Shown here: in pieces, positions 42,804 through 52,105 of the stretch
Layout of the letters: each line of letters starts with the position of its first letter
Position numbering within the stretch: the stretch's first letter is position 1
Origin: an uncultured bacterium
Lineage (GTDB): Bacteria; Cyanobacteriota; Vampirovibrionia; Gastranaerophilales; Gastranaerophilaceae
Direction of reading: 5' to 3'
DNA: 54,200 bases
Assembly: GCA_949291445.1 (NCBI GenBank)
Contig: CASEVT010000084.1
Span: 1-54,200, forward strand
Made by a program: the position numbers and the translations under genes
Notes under the pieces: model-generated
The model's input: only the letters and a program-made list of their open reading frames with translations
Database searches by the model: none
What the model was told of the DNA's origin: nothing

Positions 42804-43952
42804 ATGGATAGCAAGAAGAAAAAGATTTCAATCTTAGGTTCAACCGGCTCAATAGGTACTCAGGCAATCGAAGTTATCGAACGAATACCGGATTGCTTTG
42901 ATGTTCAGGCACTTTGCGGCGGTGACAATATTGATCTGCTTGTCGAGCAAATAAAAAAAATTAAACCTAAAACTGTTTGTACAAAATCTGAAAAAAATGC
43001 TAAATTACTTAAATCCGAATTTTCAAATATTAAAGTACTTTTTGGTGATGAAGGGCTCCAAGAAGTATGCTCTGACAAAACCAACGATATGATTTTGGTT
43101 GCTGTTTCGGGTAAAATAGGTTTAAAACCGACTTTGACAGCTATTGAAAATAAAATTGATATTGCACTTGCAAACAAAGAAACTCTTGTTATGGCGGGTG
43201 ATATTGTCATGAAAAAAGTCAAAGAAAAAAACATTTCGCTGCTGCCTGTTGACAGCGAACACTCCGCAATCCACCAGTGCATAAAAAACTTGAATGAAGT
43301 ATCAAAATTAATAATTACAGCATCGGGCGGACCTTTTAGAACAAAATCAATTGAAGAAATGGTCAACGCAACGGTCAAACAGACACTTGCGCACCCTAAA
43401 TGGCATATGGGCAAAAAGATTACAGTCGACTCGGCAACGCTTATGAATAAAGGGCTTGAGGTAATCGAGGCACACCATTTATTTAATATGCCCTACGAAA
43501 AAATTGAAGTCGTCGTGCACCCTCAAAGCATAGTTCACAGCGCCGTGGAATACCTTGACGGAAGTGTAATTGCACAGCTTGGATTTCCGAGCATGCATAT
43601 CCCTATCCAATATGCTCTTTCTTACCCGAATCGTCTTGAAGGGGTTGAGACAAAGAGTTTTGATTTTATAAAAGCTGCAAGATTAGACTTTGAAGAACCG
43701 GATTATACGAAATTCCCGAGCCTTAAACTGGCGTATGAAGCGGGCAAAAAGGGCGGAACTTATCCTGTTTGTCTTAATGCCGCTAACGAAGAAGCCGTTT
43801 TCGCTTTCTTGGAAGAAAAAATTCATCTGGGAGATATATATAAGATTACCGCTAAAATGCTCGATGAACACAACAACATAACTAACCCCTCAATAGATGA
43901 AATCTTTGAACAAGATAAAATCATAAGACAAAAAGTTAAATCTATGTTTTAA
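42804..43952 (+). CDS. dxr: 1-deoxy-D-xylulose 5-phosphate reductoisomerase
   Basis: A 382-residue enzyme of the MEP isoprenoid pathway. It converts DXP to MEP with NADPH and a divalent metal. The dinucleotide-binding LGSTGSIGTQAIEVI opens the protein. PVDSEHSAIHQC (metal ligands Asp/Glu), ITASGGPFR, HPKWHMGKKITVDSATLMNK and HPQSIVHSAVEY form the catalytic core. Normal length. Its stop codon overlaps the stop of the convergent fliI gene within the palindrome TTTAAA, so no separate terminator exists. Confidence 0.97.
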   Translation: MDSKKKKISILGSTGSIGTQAIEVIERIPDCFDVQALCGGDNIDLLVEQIKKIKPKTVCTKSEKNAKLLKSEFSNIKVLFGDEGLQEVCSDKTNDMILVAVSGKIGLKPTLTAIENKIDIALANKETLVMAGDIVMKKVKEKNISLLPVDSEHSAIHQCIKNLNEVSKLIITASGGPFRTKSIEEMVNATVKQTLAHPKWHMGKKITVDSATLMNKGLEVIEAHHLFNMPYEKIEVVVHPQSIVHSAVEYLDGSVIAQLGFPSMHIPIQYALSYPNRLEGVETKSFDFIKAARLDFEEPDYTKFPSLKLAYEAGKKGGTYPVCLNAANEEAVFAFLEEKIHLGDIYKITAKMLDEHNNITNPSIDEIFEQDKIIRQKVKSMF

Positions 43953-45298
43953 ATATCAACATTTGCCATCATTTGAATAATAGTATTAATGGTAGTTTCC
44001 ATCGATACCAGATCAGAAGTTCTTTGTTGCAAAAATGCATTCACCTGAGGAATCATTTGTATAGCGATGTCCAACTTGGGGTTTGAACCTGCAACATACA
44101 TACCTACATCAATCAAATCTTTATTTTCCCGATATAAAGACAAAATCCGTCGAACCTTAGAAGCCGCCTCCTGATGTTCACGTGTGGTAATAGAAGACAT
44201 AAGCCTTGAAATACTACCCAGAACATCTATAGCGGGGTAATGGTTCATTTCAGCAATTTTTCTATTCAAAAAGATGTGCCCGTCAACTATACCTCTCACA
44301 GTATCAACAATCGGGTCATTAATATCATCACCCTCCATCAAAACTGTATACAAAGCAGTAATAGAACCTCTGGGACTATTACCTGTTCGTTCCAGCACTT
44401 TTTGCAGCCATGAGAATATTGAAGGCGGATAACCTTTCATTGTAGGAGGTTCACCGATAGAAAGTCCTACTTCCCTTCCTGCCATAGCACATCTGGTTAC
44501 AGTATCGGTCATCAGAAATACTTTTTTGCCCTGATCTCGAAAATACTCCGCAACAGCAGTTGCAGCCTGCAAACACTTTTGACGAATCAAAGGCGGTTGA
44601 TCACCCGTTGAGCAAACAAGAACCGACTTTTTCATACCCAATTCACCAAGAGCATCTTCGACAAACTCTTTTACCTCACGTCCACGTTCTCCAATCAATG
44701 CAACCACGTTCACATCGGCATCAGAATTTCTGGCAATCATACCCAACATTGTACTTTTACCGACACCAGAACCGGCAAAAAGCCCCATCCGCTGTCCGCA
44801 GCCCAGTGTCAATGTAGAATCAATTGCCCTGACACCTGTTGAAAACATTTCCTTAATAATCGGACGCTCAAATGCCCCAGGTGGCGGCCCGTCTATATTA
44901 ACCCATTTTGCACTGGATGTATCCAACGGCAACCCGTCAATCGGCTCACCCAAAGGGTTAATCAACCTCCCCAAAAGAAACTCACCGACAGGAATCCTTA
45001 TAGGTTCTCCGGTAGTCTGAACAAGGCTGCCCTGACCGATTCCGGCACCATCGTATAATAAAAGCAACTGAGCAGCTTCACCCTTAAATGCCACAACCTC
45101 TGCAGCTTTTTTCTCACCTTCATACGTCTCAATAAAGCACAAATCACCGATTTTTAACCCCGGTAACTTTACTTCAACAGTTAACCCGAGCAACTTCGAC
45201 ACAGATCCTTTATATTGATACAACTGCGTTGTGTTAATGATCTGCTGAGCACGCTTTTTCATATATTCAATTGAACGTTCTTTATTTTGTTCAAGCAT
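43949..45298 (-). CDS. fliI: Flagellar export ATPase FliI
   Basis: A 449-residue F1-beta-like ATPase that powers substrate entry into the flagellar type III export gate. Walker A is FAGSGVGKSTMLGMIARN near residue 175. It is followed by ALIGERGREVKEFVED, Walker B LMTDTVTRCAMAGREVG and GSITALYTVLMEGDD. The C-terminal ERTGNSPRGS and HFPAIDVLxSISRLM-like HYPAIDVLGSISRLM also match FliI. It lies 2 bp downstream of flhA and is the last gene of the fliF operon. No FliJ gene follows. Confidence 0.96.
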   Translation of the reverse strand: MLEQNKERSIEYMKKRAQQIINTTQLYQYKGSVSKLLGLTVEVKLPGLKIGDLCFIETYEGEKKAAEVVAFKGEAAQLLLLYDGAGIGQGSLVQTTGEPIRIPVGEFLLGRLINPLGEPIDGLPLDTSSAKWVNIDGPPPGAFERPIIKEMFSTGVRAIDSTLTLGCGQRMGLFAGSGVGKSTMLGMIARNSDADVNVVALIGERGREVKEFVEDALGELGMKKSVLVCSTGDQPPLIRQKCLQAATAVAEYFRDQGKKVFLMTDTVTRCAMAGREVGLSIGEPPTMKGYPPSIFSWLQKVLERTGNSPRGSITALYTVLMEGDDINDPIVDTVRGIVDGHIFLNRKIAEMNHYPAIDVLGSISRLMSSITTREHQEAASKVRRILSLYRENKDLIDVGMYVAGSNPKLDIAIQMIPQVNAFLQQRTSDLVSMETTINTIIQMMANVDI

Positions 45299-45300
45299 TA

Positions 45301-47409
45301 TTAAGATCCCATATCATACTCAGGAATATAAGCCTCACCGATTGTATCCACCGCCTCAACCTTAATATCCGTAATCAATTCACTATATGAAATAACAACA
45401 ATAGTAGGAATATGCCGTTCAAGCAGTTGATACAAAGGCAATCTGATTCTGGGTGAACACAATATTACAGGCTGCCTGCCAACCGTCTGGTGCGCACGCA
45501 TTAATGTAGATGCAGTCGTCTCAATCAATTCTTGCACCTGCATCGGGTTCAAAAGGAACATTGTTCCAAGCTCTGTTCTTTGACAACTGTCATCAAGAGT
45601 TTTCTCCCATTCTGAGGACAATGTCAAAGCATACAATACTTTGTCTTCAGTAACATTGGAAAGACAAATCTGACGTCCCAATGCCGCACGAATACGTTCT
45701 GAAAGGATATCCGGCTCTTTTGAAAATCTTGCATAATCGCATAACCGCTCGAATATGAATATAATGTCCTTGATAGAAACTTTTTCTCGTATAAGGTTGA
45801 CAAAAATCTTACGTAAATCGCTTGTAGATATAATCGTAGGAATAAGATCATTAACAAGTGTAGGATCTTGACTCTTAACGAGTTCCATAAGTTTAAGAAC
45901 ATCAGTTTTCGTCATAACTTCATCAACATATTTTCTTACACACTCTTGCAAGTGCGTAACAATTACATCCACAGAATCGACAGCCGTCAAGTGATCATCC
46001 GGATCAATCTGTCCTTGATCTACCCAATAAGCTTGTGCCTGATAAGTAGGATCAACATTTACAATTGCATCCGGAGGAGTAGGTTTACCCGTTGCATCCC
46101 ACTGATCAGCAATAACCATGAACTTTCCGGGGTACACGTATCCTGTAGCTACGGTATTACCGCGAATTGATATCAAATACTCATTCGCATCCAGCGCAGA
46201 TGAGTCCATGATCCTTATATTCGGAATAATATAACCCAGCTCATCCGTAACACGTTGTCTTAATGCAGCAATTTTTGCAAGCAATTGACCTTCCTGATCC
46301 GGATCCGCTATCGGCAACAATCCTGAACCAACCTGCAATGCAAGTACATCGACACCCAATCTTTCATACATTTTGTTCGGGTTAACCAGATCTTGCATAT
46401 TCTGTCGAACACTTTCAAGTTGCCCTAACTGAGCTTGTACATCTTGATTAACAAGCACTGAAAATCCGGCAATCGCGATTATTATCGTAAAGAACAAGAA
46501 CGGAAACCAAGGCAAGCCCGTTACACTGCTTGTTACCACAATTAGCATTAAAAATGCACAGGCAAAAAACAAACTATACGGCTTATTCAAAATTTGAGCA
46601 GCCAAATCAAGACCCAAACTTGAACTGGCAGCAGAAGAACGAGTCATCACTATACCTGCAGCTATTGACATTAACAACGACGGCACCTGTGATGCAAGAC
46701 CGTCACCTACCGTCAATACTGTATATTTTTGAACTGCATCGGCAGCAGGCATACCGTTCAAGAGCACACCTATACACAATCCGCCAATAATGTTTATTAT
46801 AACGATTATAATACCTGCAATCGTATCTCCCTTTACGAATTTCATAGCACCATCCATTGAACCGAACAATGCTGATTCTCTTTGCAAATCCTCTCTTCGC
46901 TTAACCGCTTCTTCAGGTGATATCAAACCGGCATTAAAATCCGCATCTATTGTCATCTGCTTACCCGGCATAGCGTCCAATGCAAATCTCGCTGCTACTT
47001 CCGCTATACGTTCCGCACCTTTGGTTATTACCATAAACTGCACTATTGTAATAATTATAAAAATTACACCGCCTACAATCAGATTACCTCCGGTGACGAA
47101 TGTTCCAAATGCGTGAATAACTTCACCGGCTTCACCTTTTGCAAGAATTAACCTTGTTGATGCAATACTTAATACCAACCGGAACATCGTTCCTATCAAT
47201 ATGATTGACGGAAATGCAGCAAGCTCCAACGGCTTTTGTATATACAAAGAGATCATCAACAATACTATTCCCAGTGTTATATTCAAGCTTATTGAAAAAT
47301 TGATTACCCAATTCGGCATTTCAATCAGCAAAATTAATATCAGCATTATTACAAATACTGCTAACGAAATTTCACTTATAGGATTAGATTGTGATTGTGA
47401 TCCTGCCAA
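45301..47409 (-). CDS. flhA: Flagellar biosynthesis protein FlhA
   Basis: A 702-residue export-gate membrane protein. About eight transmembrane helices fill the N-terminal half, starting LAVFVIMLILILLIEMPNWV. The FHIPEP-family core is in FPSIILIGTMFRLVLSIAST and the charged cytoplasmic loop (GKQMTIDADFNAGLISPEEA). A large C-terminal cytoplasmic domain (~340-700) docks chaperone-substrate complexes. The start is TTG at 47409 with AAGGAG 5 nt upstream. It lies 11 bp after fliH. FlhB and FliPQR are not in the window. Confidence 0.97.
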   Translation of the reverse strand: MAGSQSQSNPISEISLAVFVIMLILILLIEMPNWVINFSISLNITLGIVLLMISLYIQKPLELAAFPSIILIGTMFRLVLSIASTRLILAKGEAGEVIHAFGTFVTGGNLIVGGVIFIIITIVQFMVITKGAERIAEVAARFALDAMPGKQMTIDADFNAGLISPEEAVKRREDLQRESALFGSMDGAMKFVKGDTIAGIIIVIINIIGGLCIGVLLNGMPAADAVQKYTVLTVGDGLASQVPSLLMSIAAGIVMTRSSAASSSLGLDLAAQILNKPYSLFFACAFLMLIVVTSSVTGLPWFPFLFFTIIIAIAGFSVLVNQDVQAQLGQLESVRQNMQDLVNPNKMYERLGVDVLALQVGSGLLPIADPDQEGQLLAKIAALRQRVTDELGYIIPNIRIMDSSALDANEYLISIRGNTVATGYVYPGKFMVIADQWDATGKPTPPDAIVNVDPTYQAQAYWVDQGQIDPDDHLTAVDSVDVIVTHLQECVRKYVDEVMTKTDVLKLMELVKSQDPTLVNDLIPTIISTSDLRKIFVNLIREKVSIKDIIFIFERLCDYARFSKEPDILSERIRAALGRQICLSNVTEDKVLYALTLSSEWEKTLDDSCQRTELGTMFLLNPMQVQELIETTASTLMRAHQTVGRQPVILCSPRIRLPLYQLLERHIPTIVVISYSELITDIKVEAVDTIGEAYIPEYDMGS

Positions 47410-47420
47410 TTTTTCTCCTT

Positions 47421-48170
47421 TTATATCTGTTTAAATGCTTCTTTCAATATATTCAATTGAGTTGATATATTGGCATCTATCAGTCCGTTTGATGTTTCTA
47501 TTATAACACCGCCCTCATCCACGGTTTTATCTGCCGTAACAAATATTTTAGCATCAACTTGTCCCGTTTGAAGGAGTTCCGGCACCATTTCTTTTGTATA
47601 TTCTACATCAGCCGGTGCTACTTTCAGTATAATCTTATTTTCATCTTTTGCCAGATTTTCCAGCGCATCATACACAATATCTTCAAGGATTGTCTTATCT
47701 GCACTTACTTCACGTTTTATTATTCTTTCTGCCGCACACAACGCTATATCAAGGATATCGCCCGACAATTTTTCACACATCTCATTTTTATATGCAAAAA
47801 AGTTATCCAATGAATCCCGAAGTTCTTCAACATCCTTTTGAGCCTTATTTATGCCTTCTTGATAACCTTCTTTTGCAGATTCTTCCTTGATAGATATTGC
47901 CTCTTCCTGAGCTCGGGAGATTAAATTTCTGTCATCAATACGCCGATAACCGCGTCTTCTGTCACCACGCCGCCTTTCGGAGCGTTGATTAAAGTCAATA
48001 TTTTGAAAATCAAAACCCTCAAATATATCCGGTTCCTCTTCCACAACAGGCTCAGGCTCTGCAAGCGGTAAACTTTCATACTCAGGCTCCTGCATCTCTT
48101 CTATATGAACCGGTTCTGGTTTTTTAGGTTCCGGCTTTTTTTCTAAGAATTTTTTTCTTTTTATTATCAT
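47421..48170 (-). CDS. fliH: Flagellar export ATPase regulator FliH
   Basis: A 249-residue FliH/V-ATPase-E-like protein. The N-terminal ~70 residues are Pro/Glu-rich, followed by an arginine-dense patch (RSERRRGDRRRGYRRID). A long helix (~85-140, EEAISIKEESAKEGYQEG) and the C-terminal FliH domain (ILDIALCAAERIIKREV, VDEGGVIIETSNGLIDANIS) complete it. It binds and restrains FliI and links it to FliN. The ATG at 48170 overlaps the upstream gene's TGA (ATGA), indicating coupled translation. Confidence 0.9.
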   Translation of the reverse strand: MIIKRKKFLEKKPEPKKPEPVHIEEMQEPEYESLPLAEPEPVVEEEPDIFEGFDFQNIDFNQRSERRRGDRRRGYRRIDDRNLISRAQEEAISIKEESAKEGYQEGINKAQKDVEELRDSLDNFFAYKNEMCEKLSGDILDIALCAAERIIKREVSADKTILEDIVYDALENLAKDENKIILKVAPADVEYTKEMVPELLQTGQVDAKIFVTADKTVDEGGVIIETSNGLIDANISTQLNILKEAFKQI

Positions 48171-49150
48171 CCCAGTTTTTCTTCCAAATATTGACAAATT
48201 ATATTGCCAACCATCGGCGCTATCTCATAATTCTTATTATCAGCCGCACCCAGTACAAATTTCTTTACCGCTGTACGTTCTTTGCCTACAATATTAGATA
48301 TTTTTGGAATATTTCCATTGTCCACTATTGCATGCAATCTTTCAAACAATCGTTCCATGTTAACTTTATGTGATTCAGGCAAACTATCTTGGATCTCTTT
48401 TATGCACTTAATCGAAACATTCGTATCAATCTTATTTTCGAGCCCATCCATTTTGGCATATTCTTCAACAATTTGAGCATCTTGTTTATCGAACTTTCCA
48501 AGCAATGCTCTTTGGCGATTTGGCGGCAATCGTTTGATTACCATTGCAAGTGTCGCCAATTTCAATATCTTATTATCACTAACCTGAGCTATCTGCTCAC
48601 GAACCTGAGCATTAGGCTGCGATTGTTGTGCCTCTGCTGCCGCGGCTTCTTGTTGCACTTGTTCTGCCATTGCATCTATATTCGAATAACTTTCAGCCTG
48701 ATTAACCTGCTCATCGGTCATTGCCCCTTTGGACTTAAGCTCTTCCAAAGCCTCAACATAAGCTCTTTTAACATGATGCTCAACTACGGCAATCATATCG
48801 CCTTGCGGGAGATTTTTTATTATAGCTTGTTTTGCTATTTCAAAAACTGTAAAAGCAATCTTTTGTAAAATTCCGTCTCTAAACTGTGGATCTACTTTGC
48901 CCTTAATCAAATCTATCGATTTATGGAATGCCCACTCTCCGATAAATTGTGTAACAATACTTGCCTGCTCCGCATTAAAATTCAGTGCAGTATCATTCGA
49001 GAGCGCCTCGCCTGCCATATAGCAAAAATTATAAACAATGTTAACTATATACTGCCTGTCAGGTCCTTGTATATCTTCGGGGATAACCTGACTCGCCTGA
49101 TCGGCAAGACTTTTTGCAAATTCTTTAAAATCGAAACCCTCTATAGGCAT
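48167..49150 (-). CDS. Protein in the fliG position; probable very divergent FliG
   Basis: A 327-residue protein between fliF and fliH, exactly where fliG normally lies and of nearly the same length. Clear FliG motifs are lacking. Residues ~1-150 form a helical domain not like the usual FliG N-domain. A Gln/Ala-rich linker (VQQEAAAAEAQQSQPNAQ) follows. Residues ~195-235 (LATLAMVIKRLPPNRQRALLGK) loosely resemble the FliG middle armadillo repeat. The C-terminal end (MVGNIICQYLEEKLG) loosely matches the last FliG helix. The charged torque helix cannot be identified. GAGG precedes the ATG. FliG is the likeliest role by position; a lineage-specific replacement is the alternative. Confidence 0.6.
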   Translation of the reverse strand: MPIEGFDFKEFAKSLADQASQVIPEDIQGPDRQYIVNIVYNFCYMAGEALSNDTALNFNAEQASIVTQFIGEWAFHKSIDLIKGKVDPQFRDGILQKIAFTVFEIAKQAIIKNLPQGDMIAVVEHHVKRAYVEALEELKSKGAMTDEQVNQAESYSNIDAMAEQVQQEAAAAEAQQSQPNAQVREQIAQVSDNKILKLATLAMVIKRLPPNRQRALLGKFDKQDAQIVEEYAKMDGLENKIDTNVSIKCIKEIQDSLPESHKVNMERLFERLHAIVDNGNIPKISNIVGKERTAVKKFVLGAADNKNYEIAPMVGNIICQYLEEKLG

Positions 49151-49230
49151 TTTCCTCGTCCCTTTTTATATGGATGACCTTGTAGTCTTTATTTGGTCAT
49201 CGTTTCCCTAACTTTTAACCTTATCAGGTT

Positions 49231-50856
49231 TTATGCTTTTTCAATCCAGCTTTTTACATGTTCTGCAATTTCATCATCACCTATATCTTCCAGTTCCGAA
49301 GTTAAAGATGATAACGCTGAATTGAGTTCAGGGATACCTTGATTTTTCTGTTCAATCATTCCCTGAGAGAGCTGAGATTGACGTTCTATCAATTCCGCAG
49401 CCTTTAAATTTACATCCCGTAATTGTTTTTCCTGCTCAAGTGCTTTTTCTCTGAGCATTTCTATTTCACGTCTTTGTTTTTCTTGAGCGGTTTTAATTTT
49501 GCCGGATAAAACTTTCAAACCGACTCCAAGTCCACCCACCAGCAGTGCGATTGCAATCCACCACGGATTTCCTGTTTGATCAGGTTTTGGCAGTGTTTCA
49601 GGCTTATCACCGGCAAGAAAAGGATCTATAGAATCTGTGAACGCAATTTCTACATTCTCCGGACGTGCTTTGGGTGATGCCGCTTTTGCTATCAACACTT
49701 TCATTTCTTCAAGTGTTGTATTTGGCGGAATTGAGCTTTCTTCTAGCGTTATGGCAATCGATATATCTTCTACCACTCCGGGTTTCAAAAATTCGTTCGT
49801 CATAACTTTTCCGACACCGTATTGTGTTTCTCTTGCTGTTCTGGAATAGCTTCTGTTTTGCGACGAATCGGCATTATTGGCAGGTAACCCGTTTGGCAAA
49901 TAAACACTTACAGCACTAATCCCTTTATTCGAATCTCTTGTTTGATCGCCAAGACCTTCTGAGAATGTTTGTTCTGTCAATGCTGTCTTTTTACTCGGAT
50001 CAAAATCTATTGTGCTTTTATCCATCGGAGCTTGTCTTAGATATGTACTTACTGTGGCTACGTAATTGCCTTTTCCGACCAATTTGTCCATTTGAGCCTT
50101 AACTTTTTGCTGCATGTACTGGTCGTTTTCTTGCAATTTCGCTAACAAATCGTCATCTGCAGTAATTATACTGTCATAGACATTACCATTTGTATCAGTT
50201 ATCGATATATTTTCTGATTCCAAACCGTTTATTGAACCTAACAACAGGTTTTTAACCGCTTTTACTTTCATTGCATCTAATTTTTCACCGCTTGGCATAA
50301 CAATTTGAACCGTTGCGGTAATCGGTTTTTGATCGGCAGAAAACATTGTTTGTTCCGGTATTGATATAAATACCGAGGCATTCTCTATCGGCGGAATTTT
50401 TCGGATCAACCGTGATAATTCACCGTTTATTGCTCTTGCAAGACGGATTCGTTTATCTTCTTTTGTCGATGTAAAATCACCCTTATCAAAGATTTCAAGA
50501 CCCACATTTTGATCCATCAACCCGCTTTTAACTATCGCTAATAGCGCCCTGTCTCTTTGGGTCATCGTATATTTTTCCATATACAAAGTAGATTTTGTTC
50601 CGTCTACTCTTCTTTTTATCTCAATACCTTCCCTTGCCAAGAGTGCTTGTATTTCTATGGCTTTGCCGAGGTTGTCAGTCGTGAGCAAATCCAACGGCTC
50701 TTTTATTACTTTTTCCTTAACCGTTTTTGCAGGATTATCAGACTTGGATGCAGACAGCGCAAATCCAAGGGTAATAAACAACGCGAAAACTACTACGAGT
50801 CCCCCTATTATCCCATACAACAATGGCTTATTCTTCGTCAAGTCTTGTAAATTCAT
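49231..50856 (-). CDS. fliF: Flagellar MS-ring protein FliF
   Basis: A 541-residue ring protein. The first transmembrane helix is IIGGLVVVFALFITLGFAL. The periplasmic ring-building domains include LAREGIEIKRR, ARAINGELSRLIRKIPPIENASVFISIPE and TATVQIVMPSGEKL. The second transmembrane helix is PWWIAIALLVGGLGVGLKVL near residue 440. The cytoplasmic tail ends DDEIAEHVKSWIEKA, like the FliG-binding ends of other FliF proteins. It is the first gene of the operon, 80 bp before the fliG-like gene. FliE, FlgB and FlgC do not precede it here. Confidence 0.96.
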   Translation of the reverse strand: MNLQDLTKNKPLLYGIIGGLVVVFALFITLGFALSASKSDNPAKTVKEKVIKEPLDLLTTDNLGKAIEIQALLAREGIEIKRRVDGTKSTLYMEKYTMTQRDRALLAIVKSGLMDQNVGLEIFDKGDFTSTKEDKRIRLARAINGELSRLIRKIPPIENASVFISIPEQTMFSADQKPITATVQIVMPSGEKLDAMKVKAVKNLLLGSINGLESENISITDTNGNVYDSIITADDDLLAKLQENDQYMQQKVKAQMDKLVGKGNYVATVSTYLRQAPMDKSTIDFDPSKKTALTEQTFSEGLGDQTRDSNKGISAVSVYLPNGLPANNADSSQNRSYSRTARETQYGVGKVMTNEFLKPGVVEDISIAITLEESSIPPNTTLEEMKVLIAKAASPKARPENVEIAFTDSIDPFLAGDKPETLPKPDQTGNPWWIAIALLVGGLGVGLKVLSGKIKTAQEKQRREIEMLREKALEQEKQLRDVNLKAAELIERQSQLSQGMIEQKNQGIPELNSALSSLTSELEDIGDDEIAEHVKSWIEKA

Positions 50857-50883
50857 TATTTAGTTTTACCTGCCTCTTTTAAG

Positions 50884-50912
50884 ATTATACTATTAATTAC
50901 GGTATAAGTTAA
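50884..50912 (-). promoter_or_regulatory. Promoter of the fliF-fliI operon
   Basis: On the minus strand TTAACT (50907-50912), a 17-bp spacer and TATAAT (50884-50889). It is a housekeeping-type promoter rather than a sigma28 or sigma54 site. The leader is about 20-25 nt and contains GGCAGG. The rest of the 50857-51061 gap shows no gene. Confidence 0.6.
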
Positions 50913-51061
50913 CACGTCATTTGAATTTTCACAGAATTTTCATCCGTTTAGATGAGACGAAATTAACTTAGTGCATGGTTTTTAATAATGATCTTTCACA
51001 AAAAGTCATGCTTTACTCTTATAATTCAAAAAAATTTAACAACCGATTGCCGCAATGAGTT

Positions 51062-52105
51062 TTACAAATACTTATTAAGCGCTTTTTTTACATCATCAAC
51101 AGAAATTTTCGTTAAGCATTGATAATCAAACTTGCATCTATTCTTTTTTTTCAAACCGCACGGTCGACAGGGCAATTCTGCAGTAAGGATCGTATTATTT
51201 TCGCCGGCTGCAGCCCATTTTTTTTCATCCATTGGTCCATATATCCCGATAACAGGCACTCCCACCGATGCTGCAATATGAAGATTCCCGCTATCGCAGC
51301 CGACTATAAGGTCACATTTTTGAATTAATGCCAGACTTTCTCTCAAACTCAATTCGCCGCAAAAGTTCAATGGTGTAATTTTCAATTCACTGCCAATATA
51401 ACCGTGAATTTCATCATACGTTGTACTATCGCCTTTTGCACCGGTATAAATAACCTGTACATTTTTTTCATTGCTCAAAAATTCAATAATTTGCGCAAAA
51501 TTTTCCCTGCTCCATTCTTTGTTTCGATTTCCGCTTGTGGCATGGACCAAAACTTTCTTCAAATTTTTGTCAGGCATTTTAGAATCCAGCAATTCCCGAG
51601 CAAAATTTGACTCCTCAGCCGTAACCCAATTTTCCAAATAATTATCCCTAACGCACACACCGTCAGCCCTTAACACATCAAGAAAGCATTCGATCTCATG
51701 TACACCCTCTTTATATTCAACGGGTTTTGTCAACAAAAAACGTCTGCACTCGGTATCAAAACCGACACGCTCTTTTATTCCTGCGGCAAAAGTCAAAAAT
51801 GCGCTGGATAAAGAGCGTTTCAGAACATATGCCTTATCATATTTTTTTTCTCGCAAAATTTTTACGTAAGACCAAAAATTTTTTTTCTTTTCTGCAGAAT
51901 TTTCATAACGATGTTTTCTTGTTGTATCAAAATAAATAAAATTATCCACATAAGGGCATTTTTCAATAATCTCACCCGACACCGGCGCAACCAACATATC
52001 GATTTGCGCATCGGGATATGAATATCGAAGATTCCGCAAAAACGGCACAGTAAGCAGTGTATCGCCTATAAACCGATACCTCACAACCAGTATTTTTTTA
52101 GACAT
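51062..52105 (-). CDS. Family 9 glycosyltransferase (LPS heptosyltransferase)
   Basis: A 347-residue GT-B, GT9-family enzyme that adds heptose to the LPS core from ADP-heptose. The N-terminal VVRYRFIGDTLLTVPFLRNL contains the usual conserved Asp. LVHATSGNRNKEWSRENFAQ is the core heptosyltransferase motif. IVGCDSGNLHIAASVGVPVIGIYGP is the donor-binding region. A Cys-rich segment (CRPCGLKKKNRCKFDYQCL) near the end is typical of the WaaF/RfaF type. It overlaps lpxK by 8 bp. The RfaE1/RfaE2 genes elsewhere in the window make its probable donor. Confidence 0.93.
   Translation of the reverse strand: MSKKILVVRYRFIGDTLLTVPFLRNLRYSYPDAQIDMLVAPVSGEIIEKCPYVDNFIYFDTTRKHRYENSAEKKKNFWSYVKILREKKYDKAYVLKRSLSSAFLTFAAGIKERVGFDTECRRFLLTKPVEYKEGVHEIECFLDVLRADGVCVRDNYLENWVTAEESNFARELLDSKMPDKNLKKVLVHATSGNRNKEWSRENFAQIIEFLSNEKNVQVIYTGAKGDSTTYDEIHGYIGSELKITPLNFCGELSLRESLALIQKCDLIVGCDSGNLHIAASVGVPVIGIYGPMDEKKWAAAGENNTILTAELPCRPCGLKKKNRCKFDYQCLTKISVDDVKKALNKYL

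Noticed and set aside
44560-44817. Plus-strand frames within fliI, flhA and fliF
   Set aside because: All are shadows of strongly conserved flagellar genes on the minus strand.
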